A stretch of 64,000 nt of DNA, taken from a virus. Positions 46,220 to 55,811 of the stretch are shown here, one piece after another. Position 1 is the stretch's first letter. Each line of letters opens with the position of its first letter. The translations under genes were made by a program, and so were the position numbers. The stretch lies in IMG/VR virus record IMGVR_UViG_3300031787_000060, positions 16,801 through 80,800 of that record; one strand, given 5' to 3'. The notes below the pieces were generated by a model. The model was given only the letters and a program-made list of their open reading frames with translations, was not told the DNA's origin and did not search any database.

Positions 46220-49200
46220 ATGAGTTTCCCATATAAAAACCCAATATCATCTATCCAAGCAAATGGAACACAAACTGTACCAAGAAACAATACGTATGGT
46301 ACTACTTTCAGTGTTAATAATACGGGTGGTTACATGGAGGTGTTCAGTTTATCTGACCTCTATTATACAATACCATCAGGTACCACGGGAAGTATTGAAT
46401 ATTCGGGTAATACTATTCCTATTGAGTTTACAAAAGGAACGGGAGATGCTTGGTCACCTGATGTAATTACTTTGGCTTCAGATAACATCTCATCAGGTAG
46501 AAGACGACTTGGTATGTTGGCTTATGTTTATGAGGTTGACCAAGTTTATCAATACCATATTAATGATTACGAGACGTTATTTAATGCTGCGACTGCTAGT
46601 ACGGGATGTGCTCAGGTTTCTAATTTTGGAACAACAATAAATAATAAAACGGCTGCGGGTCAGTCGTTTATTAATTCTTGGACGGCTAACACTATTGAAG
46701 ATGTTAGTGGGGCAACATATACTACTGCGGTATGGAGAAAGTTTGTAACGGGTTCGTCAGGTGGTGTTACGGGAGCGAATGCTTATGGTTCATTCTATGA
46801 TACTTCAGGACAAACCGCTTCTTTGATTAATACCGCTTATCCAATGAGGTTAAATAGTGTCGCTGAGGCTAGTGGTATCACAATTGTTTCGGGTAGTCAG
46901 ATTACTTTCGCAAGTGCGGGAACATATGACATCCAATTTTCAGTTCAATTAAGTAATAATGGAGGTGGTGGTTCGGGTGAAGATGTTGATATATGGTTAA
47001 GGCAAAATGGTGTTGACGTTCCTTATACTGATACTCAAGTTACAGTTCAAACTAATAATAGATATGTTGTTGCGGCTTGGGACTTCTTGGTTACAGTTAC
47101 CGCTGGAACATATGTTGAATTAATGTGGGCGACAGATAATACTAATATATCTTTATATGCTCAGGCGGCAACTGCGTTACATCCGGCAATCCCTTCTTTG
47201 ATTGTTACAGTTATTCCTGTTAATGGTGGAGGTGGAGGTACTGGTACAAATGGTAGTTCAGGTTCATCAGGTAGTAGTGGGTCATCAGGAAGTTCTGGTA
47301 CATCGGGTACTTCAGGTCCAACAGGTTCTCCGGGTTCTTCTGGTAGTTCAGGAAGTAGTGGTATATCAGGAAACGCTATATCGATTTATAACGAAGGTAG
47401 TTTATTAACATCAGGGGTAACATCTATTGATTTTGTTGGCTCAGGTGTTAATGCAACAGGAGGTCCTGCGGTTACAGTTACCATACCAGGTGGTGGAGGT
47501 GTTAGTGGTGATTACTTACCATTAACTGGTGGAACTGTTTATGGTAATACTTATTTTACAAGCGGATTAACCGCTAGTACTTTAACTGTTACAGGTTTAA
47601 CTCAGACTAGTGGGATAACATCTACAGGTGGTATCACATTTCCTCAAAAAACCGTTACTAGTACATATAATATTACACCTTCAGATTATATGGTGGACAT
47701 TACTGGTGGTACCTTTAATGTACAATTACCAACCGCAGTTGGTATTCAAGGTCGACTATTAGCTATCAAAAATAATGGTGGAGGTGCGGTAACTATTCTA
47801 CCCTATGGGAGTGAAAAGATTGACGATAAAACTTTATTAATTCTAAGTGAAACAAACGCCGCACAACTTGTGAGTAATGGTTCTCAATGGGTAATTTTAG
47901 GACAAGATAGAAGTACTGTTAATAACTCAACAGGTGTATTTGTATTTACAGGATTATCAATTGTATCCACAACAACGTTTAGAGTTGCACCTGTTAAAGG
48001 GTGGATAGTTGATGATACAACAAATCCATTAAGTCCTCAAATCTATTATGTTGATTATAGTGGTGGTACTCATACTGCAATATATGTTAATACTGATACT
48101 GAGACTTGGGTATATCTTACAAGTGGGTCGACTATTGCTCAATCAAATATTGAACTAACGGAACAACAAAGAAGACAAAATATATTTTTAGGTAAATTAG
48201 GTCATGCAAACAAAACAAATATTATTAACGCGTTCAGTCAACCTGATTTTGTACTATCTCCATTAGCTCAACTCAGGGACATGTTTGTTCCTATTAATCT
48301 TATAAATGGTGGAATATATCCGTCAGCTAATGGTGTTAATTTAAGTTTTAATACAAGTGCAGGATATCTTTATGGTTTAGGTATTAATTTTGCGTCAAGT
48401 ACACTAACTCCAAACGCGTTATATGTTACAGGTACAAGTCCTTGTACTTTTCAATATCGAACACAAACAGGTGGTACCGCATCAAATACAACATTTATTG
48501 ACCCGTTAAATTATGATGTTGGTGGAGTTGTTACTCCTCTTACAGGAACAAAGGCAACCAACCAAAGAATTTATTTGGTTCAAAATGGTCAATTTAGAGT
48601 TCAATATGGTCAAACAGAATATAATCAGTTATCTGCAGCAATCGCTGGTCTTGCAACTGAACAATTTAATACGTTTAGTAATTTTACAAGTAATGGTATT
48701 TTAATTGGTGTTTTATCAGTTGTAAGTACTGCAACTGATTTAAGTGATTCATCTAAAGCTCAATTCTTTTTTGCATCAAAATTTGGTGAAACTGTAGGTT
48801 CTGCGGGAGGTGTTGCGACAACTACATTACAACAAGCATATAACAACTCATCTGAACCAGAAATAACAACTAACTCAACTCTTGATGGAATTACTTTTAG
48901 AAGAGGTAGTGCGTCGGATGCCGACAATGTGTTAGTTATTCAAGATGGTTCAGGTATTGATAGAATTCATTTTAATGGTTCAGGTAGAACAACAACAAGT
49001 AGTTTAACTGTTACAGGAATTACAAGTTCAACAGGAAATACTCGTTATGTTGTTGTTGATACTAGTGGTAATACATATTATCAGACAGGTGGTGTTAACG
49101 GAACTTCAGGTACATCTGGAACTAGTGGTTCTTCGGGAAGTTCGGGCTCAAGTGGAAGTAGTGGGACATCAGGGTCTTCGGGTAGTTCAGGTACTAGTGG

Positions 49201-50332
49201 TAGTAGTGGTTCATCGGGTTCTTCAGGAACGTCAGGAAGTAGTGGTACCTCAGGTAATGGTGGTTCATCGGGAACAAGTGGTTTAGATGGGATAAGTGGA
49301 ACATCAGGTTCTTCAGGGTCAAGTGGAAGTAGTGGTACATCAGGTTCAAGAGGTTCTTCGGGTACATCAGGAACGAGTGGTAGCTCTGGTACGTCAGGTA
49401 GTTCTGGTACATCAGGTTCATCGGGTAGTTCAGGTTCTGCTGGAACATCAGGTACTGGATTTACTACAATTACAAGTCCGGGTAGTAATAGAATATTAAC
49501 ATCTGATGGAACAGCTAACGCTGCGGTTGCTCAAGCTAAAATGACTTTTGATGGAATTAAACTGGCGGTAACAGGTGATACAACAATTATTGGTTCCACG
49601 ACTATTACTGGTAATATAAGTACTACAGGTGTAACCTCTCTTGGTAACGGAACATTTACAAGGGCGGGGTCAGCTACTGGTGATGTTATTCTTGATAATA
49701 ATAGTACAGATACTCCGGGTGTTTTGTTTTATTATGCTAATAATTCAAACTATGGTATTGATAGTTGGAACGGTTCATTTGATGTTTTAAGTGGACAGTT
49801 AGTTCGTATCACAAATAAATTAAATGAAACTGGTGGGGCTGTAAAGATGGCCGTAGACACTTCAGGTAATGTGGTATTTACAGGATTTATAAAGGCTAAT
49901 GCATGGAGAGCCGGTCAGGTAATTAACGATATTATTTTGAGTAATACTGAGGTAACTGTTAGTACTACAACTATTGCTACCAGTACTTCGGATACTGATT
50001 TTGTTACTTATAGTTATACACCATTAAGTTCTACAAGTTATTTAGTGATACATTATCATTTAGCGGATTATAGTTTTGCTAGTGGTACAGGTAATGACTC
50101 ATATTTTTCTAGAATAAAAATTGATGGTAGTGAAATAACATATTCAAAACAAAGTACTGTAAATGGTAATCGTAGTGGTGTATTGTTTCCATTAACGGGA
50201 AGATATACTAACTCTAACACTACTGCAAAATCAGTAGTTGTTGCGTGTCGTAGAGATTCTGCGGATGATAGTATTACAATAGTAAATGGGGCTACATCAA
50301 TGTGGTTAAGAATAACAGAAGTTGCAAGATAA
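46220..50332 (+). CDS. Long tail fibre protein with Gly-Ser-Ser collagen-like shafts, copy 1 (1370 aa)
   Basis: The N-terminal domain (1-175: FPYKNPISSIQANGTQTVPR, SDNISSGRRRLGMLAYVYEV) is paralogous to that of the fibre at 59668 and probably attaches to the baseplate or adaptor. A beta domain follows (about 185-335, TNF/C1q-like appearance: AGTYDIQFSVQLSNNGGGGS). Then come a Gly-x-y repeat (345-385), a long beta-rich region with ITPSDYMVDITGGTFNVQLP, a second Gly-Ser/Thr-Ser repeat (961-1080), and a C-terminal domain with NVVFTGFIKANAWRAG and a final SMWLRITEVAR. Gly at every third position is collagen-like, but Pro is almost absent, while Ser and Thr fill the other positions. It overlaps the next gene by one base (TAATG). 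Confidence 0.8.
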   Translation: MSFPYKNPISSIQANGTQTVPRNNTYGTTFSVNNTGGYMEVFSLSDLYYTIPSGTTGSIEYSGNTIPIEFTKGTGDAWSPDVITLASDNISSGRRRLGMLAYVYEVDQVYQYHINDYETLFNAATASTGCAQVSNFGTTINNKTAAGQSFINSWTANTIEDVSGATYTTAVWRKFVTGSSGGVTGANAYGSFYDTSGQTASLINTAYPMRLNSVAEASGITIVSGSQITFASAGTYDIQFSVQLSNNGGGGSGEDVDIWLRQNGVDVPYTDTQVTVQTNNRYVVAAWDFLVTVTAGTYVELMWATDNTNISLYAQAATALHPAIPSLIVTVIPVNGGGGGTGTNGSSGSSGSSGSSGSSGTSGTSGPTGSPGSSGSSGSSGISGNAISIYNEGSLLTSGVTSIDFVGSGVNATGGPAVTVTIPGGGGVSGDYLPLTGGTVYGNTYFTSGLTASTLTVTGLTQTSGITSTGGITFPQKTVTSTYNITPSDYMVDITGGTFNVQLPTAVGIQGRLLAIKNNGGGAVTILPYGSEKIDDKTLLILSETNAAQLVSNGSQWVILGQDRSTVNNSTGVFVFTGLSIVSTTTFRVAPVKGWIVDDTTNPLSPQIYYVDYSGGTHTAIYVNTDTETWVYLTSGSTIAQSNIELTEQQRRQNIFLGKLGHANKTNIINAFSQPDFVLSPLAQLRDMFVPINLINGGIYPSANGVNLSFNTSAGYLYGLGINFASSTLTPNALYVTGTSPCTFQYRTQTGGTASNTTFIDPLNYDVGGVVTPLTGTKATNQRIYLVQNGQFRVQYGQTEYNQLSAAIAGLATEQFNTFSNFTSNGILIGVLSVVSTATDLSDSSKAQFFFASKFGETVGSAGGVATTTLQQAYNNSSEPEITTNSTLDGITFRRGSASDADNVLVIQDGSGIDRIHFNGSGRTTTSSLTVTGITSSTGNTRYVVVDTSGNTYYQTGGVNGTSGTSGTSGSSGSSGSSGSSGTSGSSGSSGTSGSSGSSGSSGTSGSSGTSGNGGSSGTSGLDGISGTSGSSGSSGSSGTSGSRGSSGTSGTSGSSGTSGSSGTSGSSGSSGSAGTSGTGFTTITSPGSNRILTSDGTANAAVAQAKMTFDGIKLAVTGDTTIIGSTTITGNISTTGVTSLGNGTFTRAGSATGDVILDNNSTDTPGVLFYYANNSNYGIDSWNGSFDVLSGQLVRITNKLNETGGAVKMAVDTSGNVVFTGFIKANAWRAGQVINDIILSNTEVTVSTTTIATSTSDTDFVTYSYTPLSSTSYLVIHYHLADYSFASGTGNDSYFSRIKIDGSEITYSKQSTVNGNRSGVLFPLTGRYTNSNTTAKSVVVACRRDSADDSITIVNGATSMWLRITEVAR
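47252..47373 (+). repeat. Gly-Ser-Ser triplet coding repeat, short
   Basis: About 40 codons of Gly-x-y triplets (GSSGSSGTSGTSGPTGSPG and similar) in the fibre gene; a 9-base periodicity with mixed synonymous codons. Confidence 0.85.
49100..49457 (+). repeat. Gly-Ser/Thr-Ser triplet coding repeat
   Basis: About 119 codons of Gly-x-y triplets, mostly GSS and GTS, with rare N, D, R and I substitutions, in the same fibre gene. Confidence 0.88.
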
Positions 50333-52149
50333 TGCCAATACCACCAAATAAAATAAAATACTCAACGTCCTTTCATCCTAATACGATTAAAGTTAAGGAT
50401 TGGGTTTTAGGTATTAATGAAGGTGCGGAATACGGGCCAACAAGTGTTACAGGATTTTGGAATTCTATTATACCACCATCAGGTGGTTATACCATGTATG
50501 GAAACAAGGCTGTTGCCGGACCATCCATAGTGGTTGCTCAAAACGACTCAGAACTTATTGGGTTTACTCAAGGATTTGCAGGTCAAACATTTAGTACCGC
50601 TAACGAAGCGTTAGGATGGTATACAGGTCAAACAGGACTTATTTGTGTTAACCTTGATTATCCTGATATTGTAACTAATGGATTAACATTATTACTTGAT
50701 GCTGGTTATGTTTCATCATATCCAAGAAGTGGTTCACGATGGGATGATTTAAGTTTTAGTGGTAACAACGGAACATTAATTAATACTCCGACATTCAGTT
50801 CAAGTAATAATGGATACCTTACATTTAACGGAAGTAATCAATATGTTAACGTTGCAGGTACTCCTGTTGGAATAACAGCATATACTAAAAACGTTTGGTT
50901 TTACCTAAACTCAACTGCTGATAACAACTTATTAAGTAGCGATACGGGTGGACACTTTATGTATTTTGCAGGTTCAAATAAATTATACTGTGGACACTCA
51001 AATTGGGGTAATTATGGTGTTTATCCCTCAACAACAAGTTTTAGTAATGGTGTTTGGTATAATGCATGTCTTACTTTTGACACAACAAATGGTTTCATTC
51101 TATATGTTAATGGTGTTCAGGATAGTACATATACTGCTCAAAAAACACCTGTAAGTGGTAATGGTTCTACAAGGATTGGTTCTTATGGCGCAGGAGGTAA
51201 TTTATTAAATGGTAGAGTTTCAATTGCAATGACTTACAATAGAGTTTTAAGTTCAACAGAAGTGTTAACAAACTTTAATTCATTTTCATCAAGATTTATT
51301 TCACCATCACCTACTCCAACTCCAACTAATACTCAAACTCCAACACCTTCAATAACACCAACAATTACACCTACTAACACTCAAACTAATACTCCAACAC
51401 CAACACAAACCCCAACAAATACAATTACACCAACACCAACAATTACTCCGTCATCAACAAGTGAGGGTGGGGTAATTAGTAGTAATTTATTTATGAAGTT
51501 AGATGCAACTAATTATGTTAGTGGTACTTGGACTGATGAAACGGGGAATGGGAATAACGCAACTATAAATGGTGCCACTTGGTTGTCTACTGACGGAGGT
51601 ATTTTTGATTTAAATGGGACTAGTAATACAATAAGTATACCTCATACTGCTAATCTTAGTTTAAATACTACAACCCAAAGAACAATACAAGTTTGGGTTA
51701 AATTTGACGTTTTACCTAGTTCAGGTCAACAAGTTCCGGTCTTTGGAAAACTATCCAGTTCATTTGGATTTGATGGGTATTGGGGTGGGTTATTCTCGAA
51801 TGCTGGCGTTGTGAGGGTAGTTACAAATGGAACGGGGGTTCAAAAAATATCCGACTCTACGTTAACCGTTTCAATTAATACTTGGTATTTATTTACATTT
51901 GTTTCACGAATTACCTCAACTGCTAATACCACCAAAGTGTATATTAATAATACCGAATATATAACAACCGCTCATGGTACTGATACATATAGTGAAACTA
52001 ACCCTCTTTATTTGGGTTACATTGGTACTGGTATATCATCACTTTATTTAAATGGTAAAATAGGTGCCTGTTATTTTTATACCACAGGATTAACCGCCAG
52101 TGATGTAACAACAAACTATAATAATACTAAATCAAAATATGGATTATAA
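50332..52149 (+). CDS. Fibre protein with two LamG/lectin-like domains (605 aa)
   Basis: The start at 50332 overlaps the upstream stop codon (TAATG); an ATG 30 bases earlier is not preferred. An N-terminal domain (about 1-110: VKDWVLGINEGAEYGPTSVT, NEALGWYTGQTGLICVN) is followed by two concanavalin-A/LamG-like beta-sandwiches. The first (about 120-320) has GLTLLLDAGYVSSYPRSGSR, WDDLSFSGNNGTL and GRVSIAMTYNRVLSSTEV. The second (about 380-605) has FMKLDATNYVSGTWTDETGN and GKIGACYFYTTGLTASDV. They are joined by a Pro-Thr linker (324-376). Such domains bind carbohydrates, so this is a likely receptor-binding tip component. Confidence 0.8.
   Translation: MPIPPNKIKYSTSFHPNTIKVKDWVLGINEGAEYGPTSVTGFWNSIIPPSGGYTMYGNKAVAGPSIVVAQNDSELIGFTQGFAGQTFSTANEALGWYTGQTGLICVNLDYPDIVTNGLTLLLDAGYVSSYPRSGSRWDDLSFSGNNGTLINTPTFSSSNNGYLTFNGSNQYVNVAGTPVGITAYTKNVWFYLNSTADNNLLSSDTGGHFMYFAGSNKLYCGHSNWGNYGVYPSTTSFSNGVWYNACLTFDTTNGFILYVNGVQDSTYTAQKTPVSGNGSTRIGSYGAGGNLLNGRVSIAMTYNRVLSSTEVLTNFNSFSSRFISPSPTPTPTNTQTPTPSITPTITPTNTQTNTPTPTQTPTNTITPTPTITPSSTSEGGVISSNLFMKLDATNYVSGTWTDETGNGNNATINGATWLSTDGGIFDLNGTSNTISIPHTANLSLNTTTQRTIQVWVKFDVLPSSGQQVPVFGKLSSSFGFDGYWGGLFSNAGVVRVVTNGTGVQKISDSTLTVSINTWYLFTFVSRITSTANTTKVYINNTEYITTAHGTDTYSETNPLYLGYIGTGISSLYLNGKIGACYFYTTGLTASDVTTNYNNTKSKYGL
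51303..51460 (+). repeat. Pro-Thr-rich coding repeat between two LamG-like domains
   Basis: About 52 codons of [17 protein letters not shown]-type sequence separate the two lectin-like domains. Confidence 0.8.
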
Positions 52150-52154
52150 ATAAA

Positions 52155-52961
52155 ATGGCAACATCAAGACCCTTCGCATATAACACAGGTTCAACAATAT
52201 CAGGGACAGAACAAGTCGGAAGTATTGCTATTGGTACACCAACAAGTGGGTTTACATCCACAGGTTTAAGATGGTGGAATGGGCCTGATGAAGATTTGGG
52301 TTATGTGATTGCTCATACTGTTCCATCAGGAACACAACCAAATCCTGTTGGAGTTCCTGCTTATATTGGTTTTTGGAGAACATCAGGTAAGACAGATAAT
52401 AACTTTATTAGTTTGTCTCAGTACGTATCAAGTTTTACGGGAACACCACAAACATTTGCAAGTGCATCCGCGGCTAAAACATGGTTGAACTCATCAGGAT
52501 ATTGGACATCTTATGTTAGTTCATTTACTTATTATAGATGGCAAATAACTCAAACAAAGACATCGCCACCTGATGCTAATGCTGTACAGGCTGCTGAATT
52601 TGTTTTTAGGTTAAATGGTGTTGACCAAAGTATGACGGGTGTTACCGTTACAAATCCTGGTGGTAGTAATCCTGTAGGTGAAGAACCCTCAAAATTAATT
52701 GATGGTAATTTGGCAACAAAAGGATTAGATTTAAACTTTGTCTCAAACGGAAATGTTACTAATTTTATATTTCAGTTCTCAACTGCTAAAACATTTAATG
52801 GATATAGATGGGCTACCGCAAATGATGCTGAAAGTAGAGACCCTAAATCATGGACTATTGCGGGTAGTAATAATGGAACAACATGGACTACGCTACATAC
52901 TGTAAATAACTTTACTGCAACTGTTGCAAGACAAACATATCAAACTGCTCAAACTTATTAA
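52155..52961 (+). CDS. Fibre-tip protein with discoidin-like C-terminal domain (268 aa)
   Basis: The N-terminal half (RPFAYNTGSTISGTEQVGSI, RWWNGPDEDLGYVIAHTVPS) resembles a phage fibre-tip domain; a related phrase occurs in the preceding gene. The C-terminal half, from about residue 125, follows the discoidin/F5-8 type C pattern: SKLIDGNLATKGLDLNF, FIFQFSTAKTFNGYRWATAN, DAESRDPKSWTIAGSNNGT, TWTTLHTV. These jelly-roll domains bind sugars or lipid head groups. It lies 5 bases after the LamG-like gene and closes the first fibre set. The 53 bases after it contain no clear terminator. Confidence 0.75.
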   Translation: MATSRPFAYNTGSTISGTEQVGSIAIGTPTSGFTSTGLRWWNGPDEDLGYVIAHTVPSGTQPNPVGVPAYIGFWRTSGKTDNNFISLSQYVSSFTGTPQTFASASAAKTWLNSSGYWTSYVSSFTYYRWQITQTKTSPPDANAVQAAEFVFRLNGVDQSMTGVTVTNPGGSNPVGEEPSKLIDGNLATKGLDLNFVSNGNVTNFIFQFSTAKTFNGYRWATANDAESRDPKSWTIAGSNNGTTWTTLHTVNNFTATVARQTYQTAQTY

Positions 52962-53014
52962 TTTATTTCTTTAATTTTTATTTAAAATTAATACATTTTG
53001 GGTAAAACGTTTAC

Positions 53015-54259
53015 ATGAAAATTTTTATACAAGTTGCGTCTTATAGAGACCCACAGTTAATCCCAACTATAAAATCTGCATTAGAAAATGCTAAACGACC
53101 TGAAAACTTAGTTTTCGGTATTGCTCGTCAGTATCATCGCGATGATAATTTTGATAATTTAGATGAATATAGAGATGATGAAAGATTTAGAATAATTGAT
53201 ATTCCTTATTATGAATCTAGAGGAGCATGTTGGGCGAGAAATCAAATACAACAAGTGTATGATAAGGAAAATTACACTCTTCAAATTGACTCACACATGA
53301 GGTTTGCTGAAGATTGGGATGATGAGATGATTAAGATGATTAAACAACTTCAAAAGAAAGGATATAAGAAACCTTTATTGACAGGATATGTTTCATCATT
53401 TGACCCTGACAATGACCCAAGTTTACGTGTTAACGAGCCGTGGAGAATGGCGTTTGATAGATTTATTCCTGAAGGTGCGGTTTTCTTTTTACCTGAAACA
53501 ATTCCTGGTTGGCAAAATCTAACTGAACCTGTTACCGCAAGATTTTATTCCGCTCACTTCTGTTTTACTCTTGGTAAGTTCGCTAAAGAAGTTCAACACG
53601 ACCCTGAGTTTTATTTTCACGGAGAAGAGATTTCAATTGCCGCAAGAGCTTACACTCACGGATATGATTTATTCCACCCACACAAAGTTTTGATTTGGCA
53701 TGAATATACTCGCAAAGGTAGAACCAAACAATGGGACGACGATAAACAATGGGTGGATAAGAATAATTTTGCTCACAAGAAAAATCGTTCTCTATTTGGT
53801 ATGGATGGTGAGGAAAATATGAATCACGGAAAATATGGTTTTGGTAAAGTTAGAAGTTTAAGAGATTATGAAAAATATTCAGGACTACTCTTTTCAAAGA
53901 GAGCCGTTCAACAATATACATTAGATAAAGGTTATCCACCTAATCCAAATAACTTCAATTCAGAAGAAGAATGGTTAAAATCATTTACATCAGTATTCAA
54001 ACATTGTATTGATATTGGGTTTACTCAAGTACCTGAAAAGGATTATGACTTTTGGGTTGTTGCGTTCCATAATGAATTAGATGAAACCATTTACAGACAA
54101 GATGCTGATAAAGGTGAAGTTGATAGAATGCTAAGAGACCCTGATGGTTATTGTAAAGTTTGGAGAGAGTTCTTAACTGATTCAAAACCTAAATATTGGG
54201 TGGTTTGGCCACACTCGGAATCTAAAGGATGGTGTGATAGAATAACAGGAAATTTATAA
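53015..54259 (+). CDS. GlcNAc-transferase-like glycosyltransferase (Gnt1 family type, 414 aa)
   Basis: The protein matches the [Skp1-protein]-hydroxyproline GlcNAc-transferase family (Gnt1-like, GT-A fold). Signatures are FIQVASYRDPQLIPTIKSAL (4-23), YYESRGACWARNQIQQVYDK (65-84) and TLQIDSHMRFAEDWDDEM (88-105), with the DxH metal/nucleotide motif Asp92-Ser-His94. Later FYFHGEEISIAARAYTHGYD and VLIWHEYTR complete the core. Family members transfer GlcNAc from UDP-GlcNAc to protein hydroxyl groups. It is the first of five consecutive glycosyltransferase-like genes and follows the fibre genes, suggesting fibre or capsid protein glycosylation. The acceptor is not known. Confidence 0.85.
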   Translation: MKIFIQVASYRDPQLIPTIKSALENAKRPENLVFGIARQYHRDDNFDNLDEYRDDERFRIIDIPYYESRGACWARNQIQQVYDKENYTLQIDSHMRFAEDWDDEMIKMIKQLQKKGYKKPLLTGYVSSFDPDNDPSLRVNEPWRMAFDRFIPEGAVFFLPETIPGWQNLTEPVTARFYSAHFCFTLGKFAKEVQHDPEFYFHGEEISIAARAYTHGYDLFHPHKVLIWHEYTRKGRTKQWDDDKQWVDKNNFAHKKNRSLFGMDGEENMNHGKYGFGKVRSLRDYEKYSGLLFSKRAVQQYTLDKGYPPNPNNFNSEEEWLKSFTSVFKHCIDIGFTQVPEKDYDFWVVAFHNELDETIYRQDADKGEVDRMLRDPDGYCKVWREFLTDSKPKYWVVWPHSESKGWCDRITGNL

Positions 54260-54262
54260 GAT

Positions 54263-54973
54263 ATGAAATTTACATTTGCTACTTTTTGTTTTGGTGAAAG
54301 ATATTATAACCAAGTTAATAGATTTATTGGTGATATCATAGAATCAGATTATAAAACAAATTTGGTTGTCATTACTGATGACCCAAGTAAGATTAATAAT
54401 CAAGAATTTGTCCACACTTTTAACATTAATGATTTTAATCCAAATTATTTGGAGTATGCTAAAAACTACTATGACTTTGATTTTTCAGTTAAAAGATATT
54501 CGTTAAGAGCTGCTTTAAGTATTGGTTTTACTAAAATCATATTAGTTGATTGTGATATGAGAGTTAACCCATCTTTTTTTAATCAAGAAAAGATTTTGGG
54601 GGCGTTTGATGAAAATTGTTTATCAGGGCCTGTAACATATAATTTTAACGAACAAGTTCATACCAATAGTGAATTAGGTAGACGATTACTTGAGTATGAA
54701 AAGTATTTCAATCATGAGGTTGATAAAGATAAGTTGGAGGTTATGCCTGAAGATTGTATTCAATACTTGAGTATTGATGAAGATAAGTTTAATAGTTTTT
54801 TAGATACTTGGGACAAGTGTATTGAATATAAAAAAGAAAAAGGTTTAAGAAACATACCCGCTGGTAACATAGATGAGATGTGTTTCTCGGCATTATTGAA
54901 TGGAATTGAAATAAAAAATAATGCTTATAAAGCATCAAATATAATATATGCAGAACATGACAAATGGTACTAA
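54263..54973 (+). CDS. GT-A-like glycosyltransferase (236 aa)
   Basis: The start FTFATFCFGERYYNQVNRFI, then TNLVVITDDPSKI and RYSLRAALSIGFTKIILVDC-DMRVN with a DxD motif (Asp96-Cys-Asp98), follow the plan of GT-A-fold nucleotide-sugar transferases (strand, helix, strand, DxD). Near the end, IPAGNIDEMCFSALLNGIE resembles the acceptor-side acidic motif of such enzymes. It lies 3 bases after the Gnt1-like gene and overlaps the next gene by 17 or 26 bases. Sugar donor and acceptor unknown. Confidence 0.65.
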   Translation: MKFTFATFCFGERYYNQVNRFIGDIIESDYKTNLVVITDDPSKINNQEFVHTFNINDFNPNYLEYAKNYYDFDFSVKRYSLRAALSIGFTKIILVDCDMRVNPSFFNQEKILGAFDENCLSGPVTYNFNEQVHTNSELGRRLLEYEKYFNHEVDKDKLEVMPEDCIQYLSIDEDKFNSFLDTWDKCIEYKKEKGLRNIPAGNIDEMCFSALLNGIEIKNNAYKASNIIYAEHDKWY

Positions 54974-55811
54974 AATAATTTCGGCGATTTATGAATTAAA
55001 ATATGTTGAAGGAATTAATAGTGAGAGATATAAAAATTTTTCATTATTGGTTGCAACAATTAAAAACATAATTTATCCTGAATATCGTTACGTAATTTAT
55101 ACTGACCAAAATTCATATGATAAGTTCAATTTAAAGTATGAATTTAATTTTCCAAATGTTGAATTTAAATTTAAAGAATTAAATACTTCTGAAACTTGTG
55201 AATTAATTGATAGAATTAGAACTCAAGAATTATCGGGTGGAATTAACTATGATAGAATTTATTGTGTTAACAATTATTTAGAAGTTGTTTTAAATAAACT
55301 TAAATTCTTAATTGATGAATCACATGATTGTGATAATATCTTTTGGATTGATGCTGGTTTGATTGGAACGTCTTGTCATGATGGGTGGAGAGATTATATG
55401 GCTCCACTAATTAATTCAAAAAACTTTTTGGATAAGGTGGTTGATAAAATAAACCAACACGGGTTTATTCATTTGAAAGGTAATTCAATTGTGATGAACT
55501 ATGAAACAGTTTCTAAATTCAATCAACTATTTGGTGTTGAATTAAAGGTTGTTCCTGGATGTCTATTCGGTGGAACATCAGAAAAAGTTAGACATATTTT
55601 AAATGGATATTTAGACATTTTTAATCAATACTTAACAACACATAACCAACTTATTAGTGAACAAGAAGTTCTCACGGCTATTACAGGTAAACATTCGGAT
55701 GAATGTCACGCTTTTGAATTTGGTGATTGGTTAGACTTACAAAAAGCGTTTTTAGAAATTTTAGACATTTATGATGAAACAAAATATGTAAGGGAGAAAT
55801 GTTATGTTTAG
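54957..55811 (+). CDS. HtrL/YibB-family glycosyltransferase-like protein (284 aa)
   Basis: The pattern ISAIYELKYV...RYKNFSLLVATI...YRYVIYTD, then NIFWIDAGLIG near residue 130 and VPGCLFGGTSEKV, matches the HtrL/YibB family, whose genes are often in LPS or capsule loci. WIDAG takes the place of the DxD motif. The start at 54957 was chosen over ATG at 54948 because its N-terminus begins directly with the first strand; both overlap the upstream gene. It overlaps the next gene by 8 bases. A partner domain of the same family forms the N-terminal half of the 556-aa protein two genes on. Confidence 0.7.
   Translation: MTNGTKIISAIYELKYVEGINSERYKNFSLLVATIKNIIYPEYRYVIYTDQNSYDKFNLKYEFNFPNVEFKFKELNTSETCELIDRIRTQELSGGINYDRIYCVNNYLEVVLNKLKFLIDESHDCDNIFWIDAGLIGTSCHDGWRDYMAPLINSKNFLDKVVDKINQHGFIHLKGNSIVMNYETVSKFNQLFGVELKVVPGCLFGGTSEKVRHILNGYLDIFNQYLTTHNQLISEQEVLTAITGKHSDECHAFEFGDWLDLQKAFLEILDIYDETKYVREKCYV

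Noticed and set aside
50302-50331. Upstream start for the LamG-like fibre protein
   Set aside because: It would overlap the end of the previous gene by 31 bases and encode an unlikely basic N-terminus; the TAATG overlap at 50332 follows the pattern of the neighbouring genes.
52966-53000. Possible host-type promoter (TACATTTTG) before the glycosyltransferase block
   Set aside because: The -7 element has one base too many and no TTTG is present at the right distance upstream; evidence is too weak to list.
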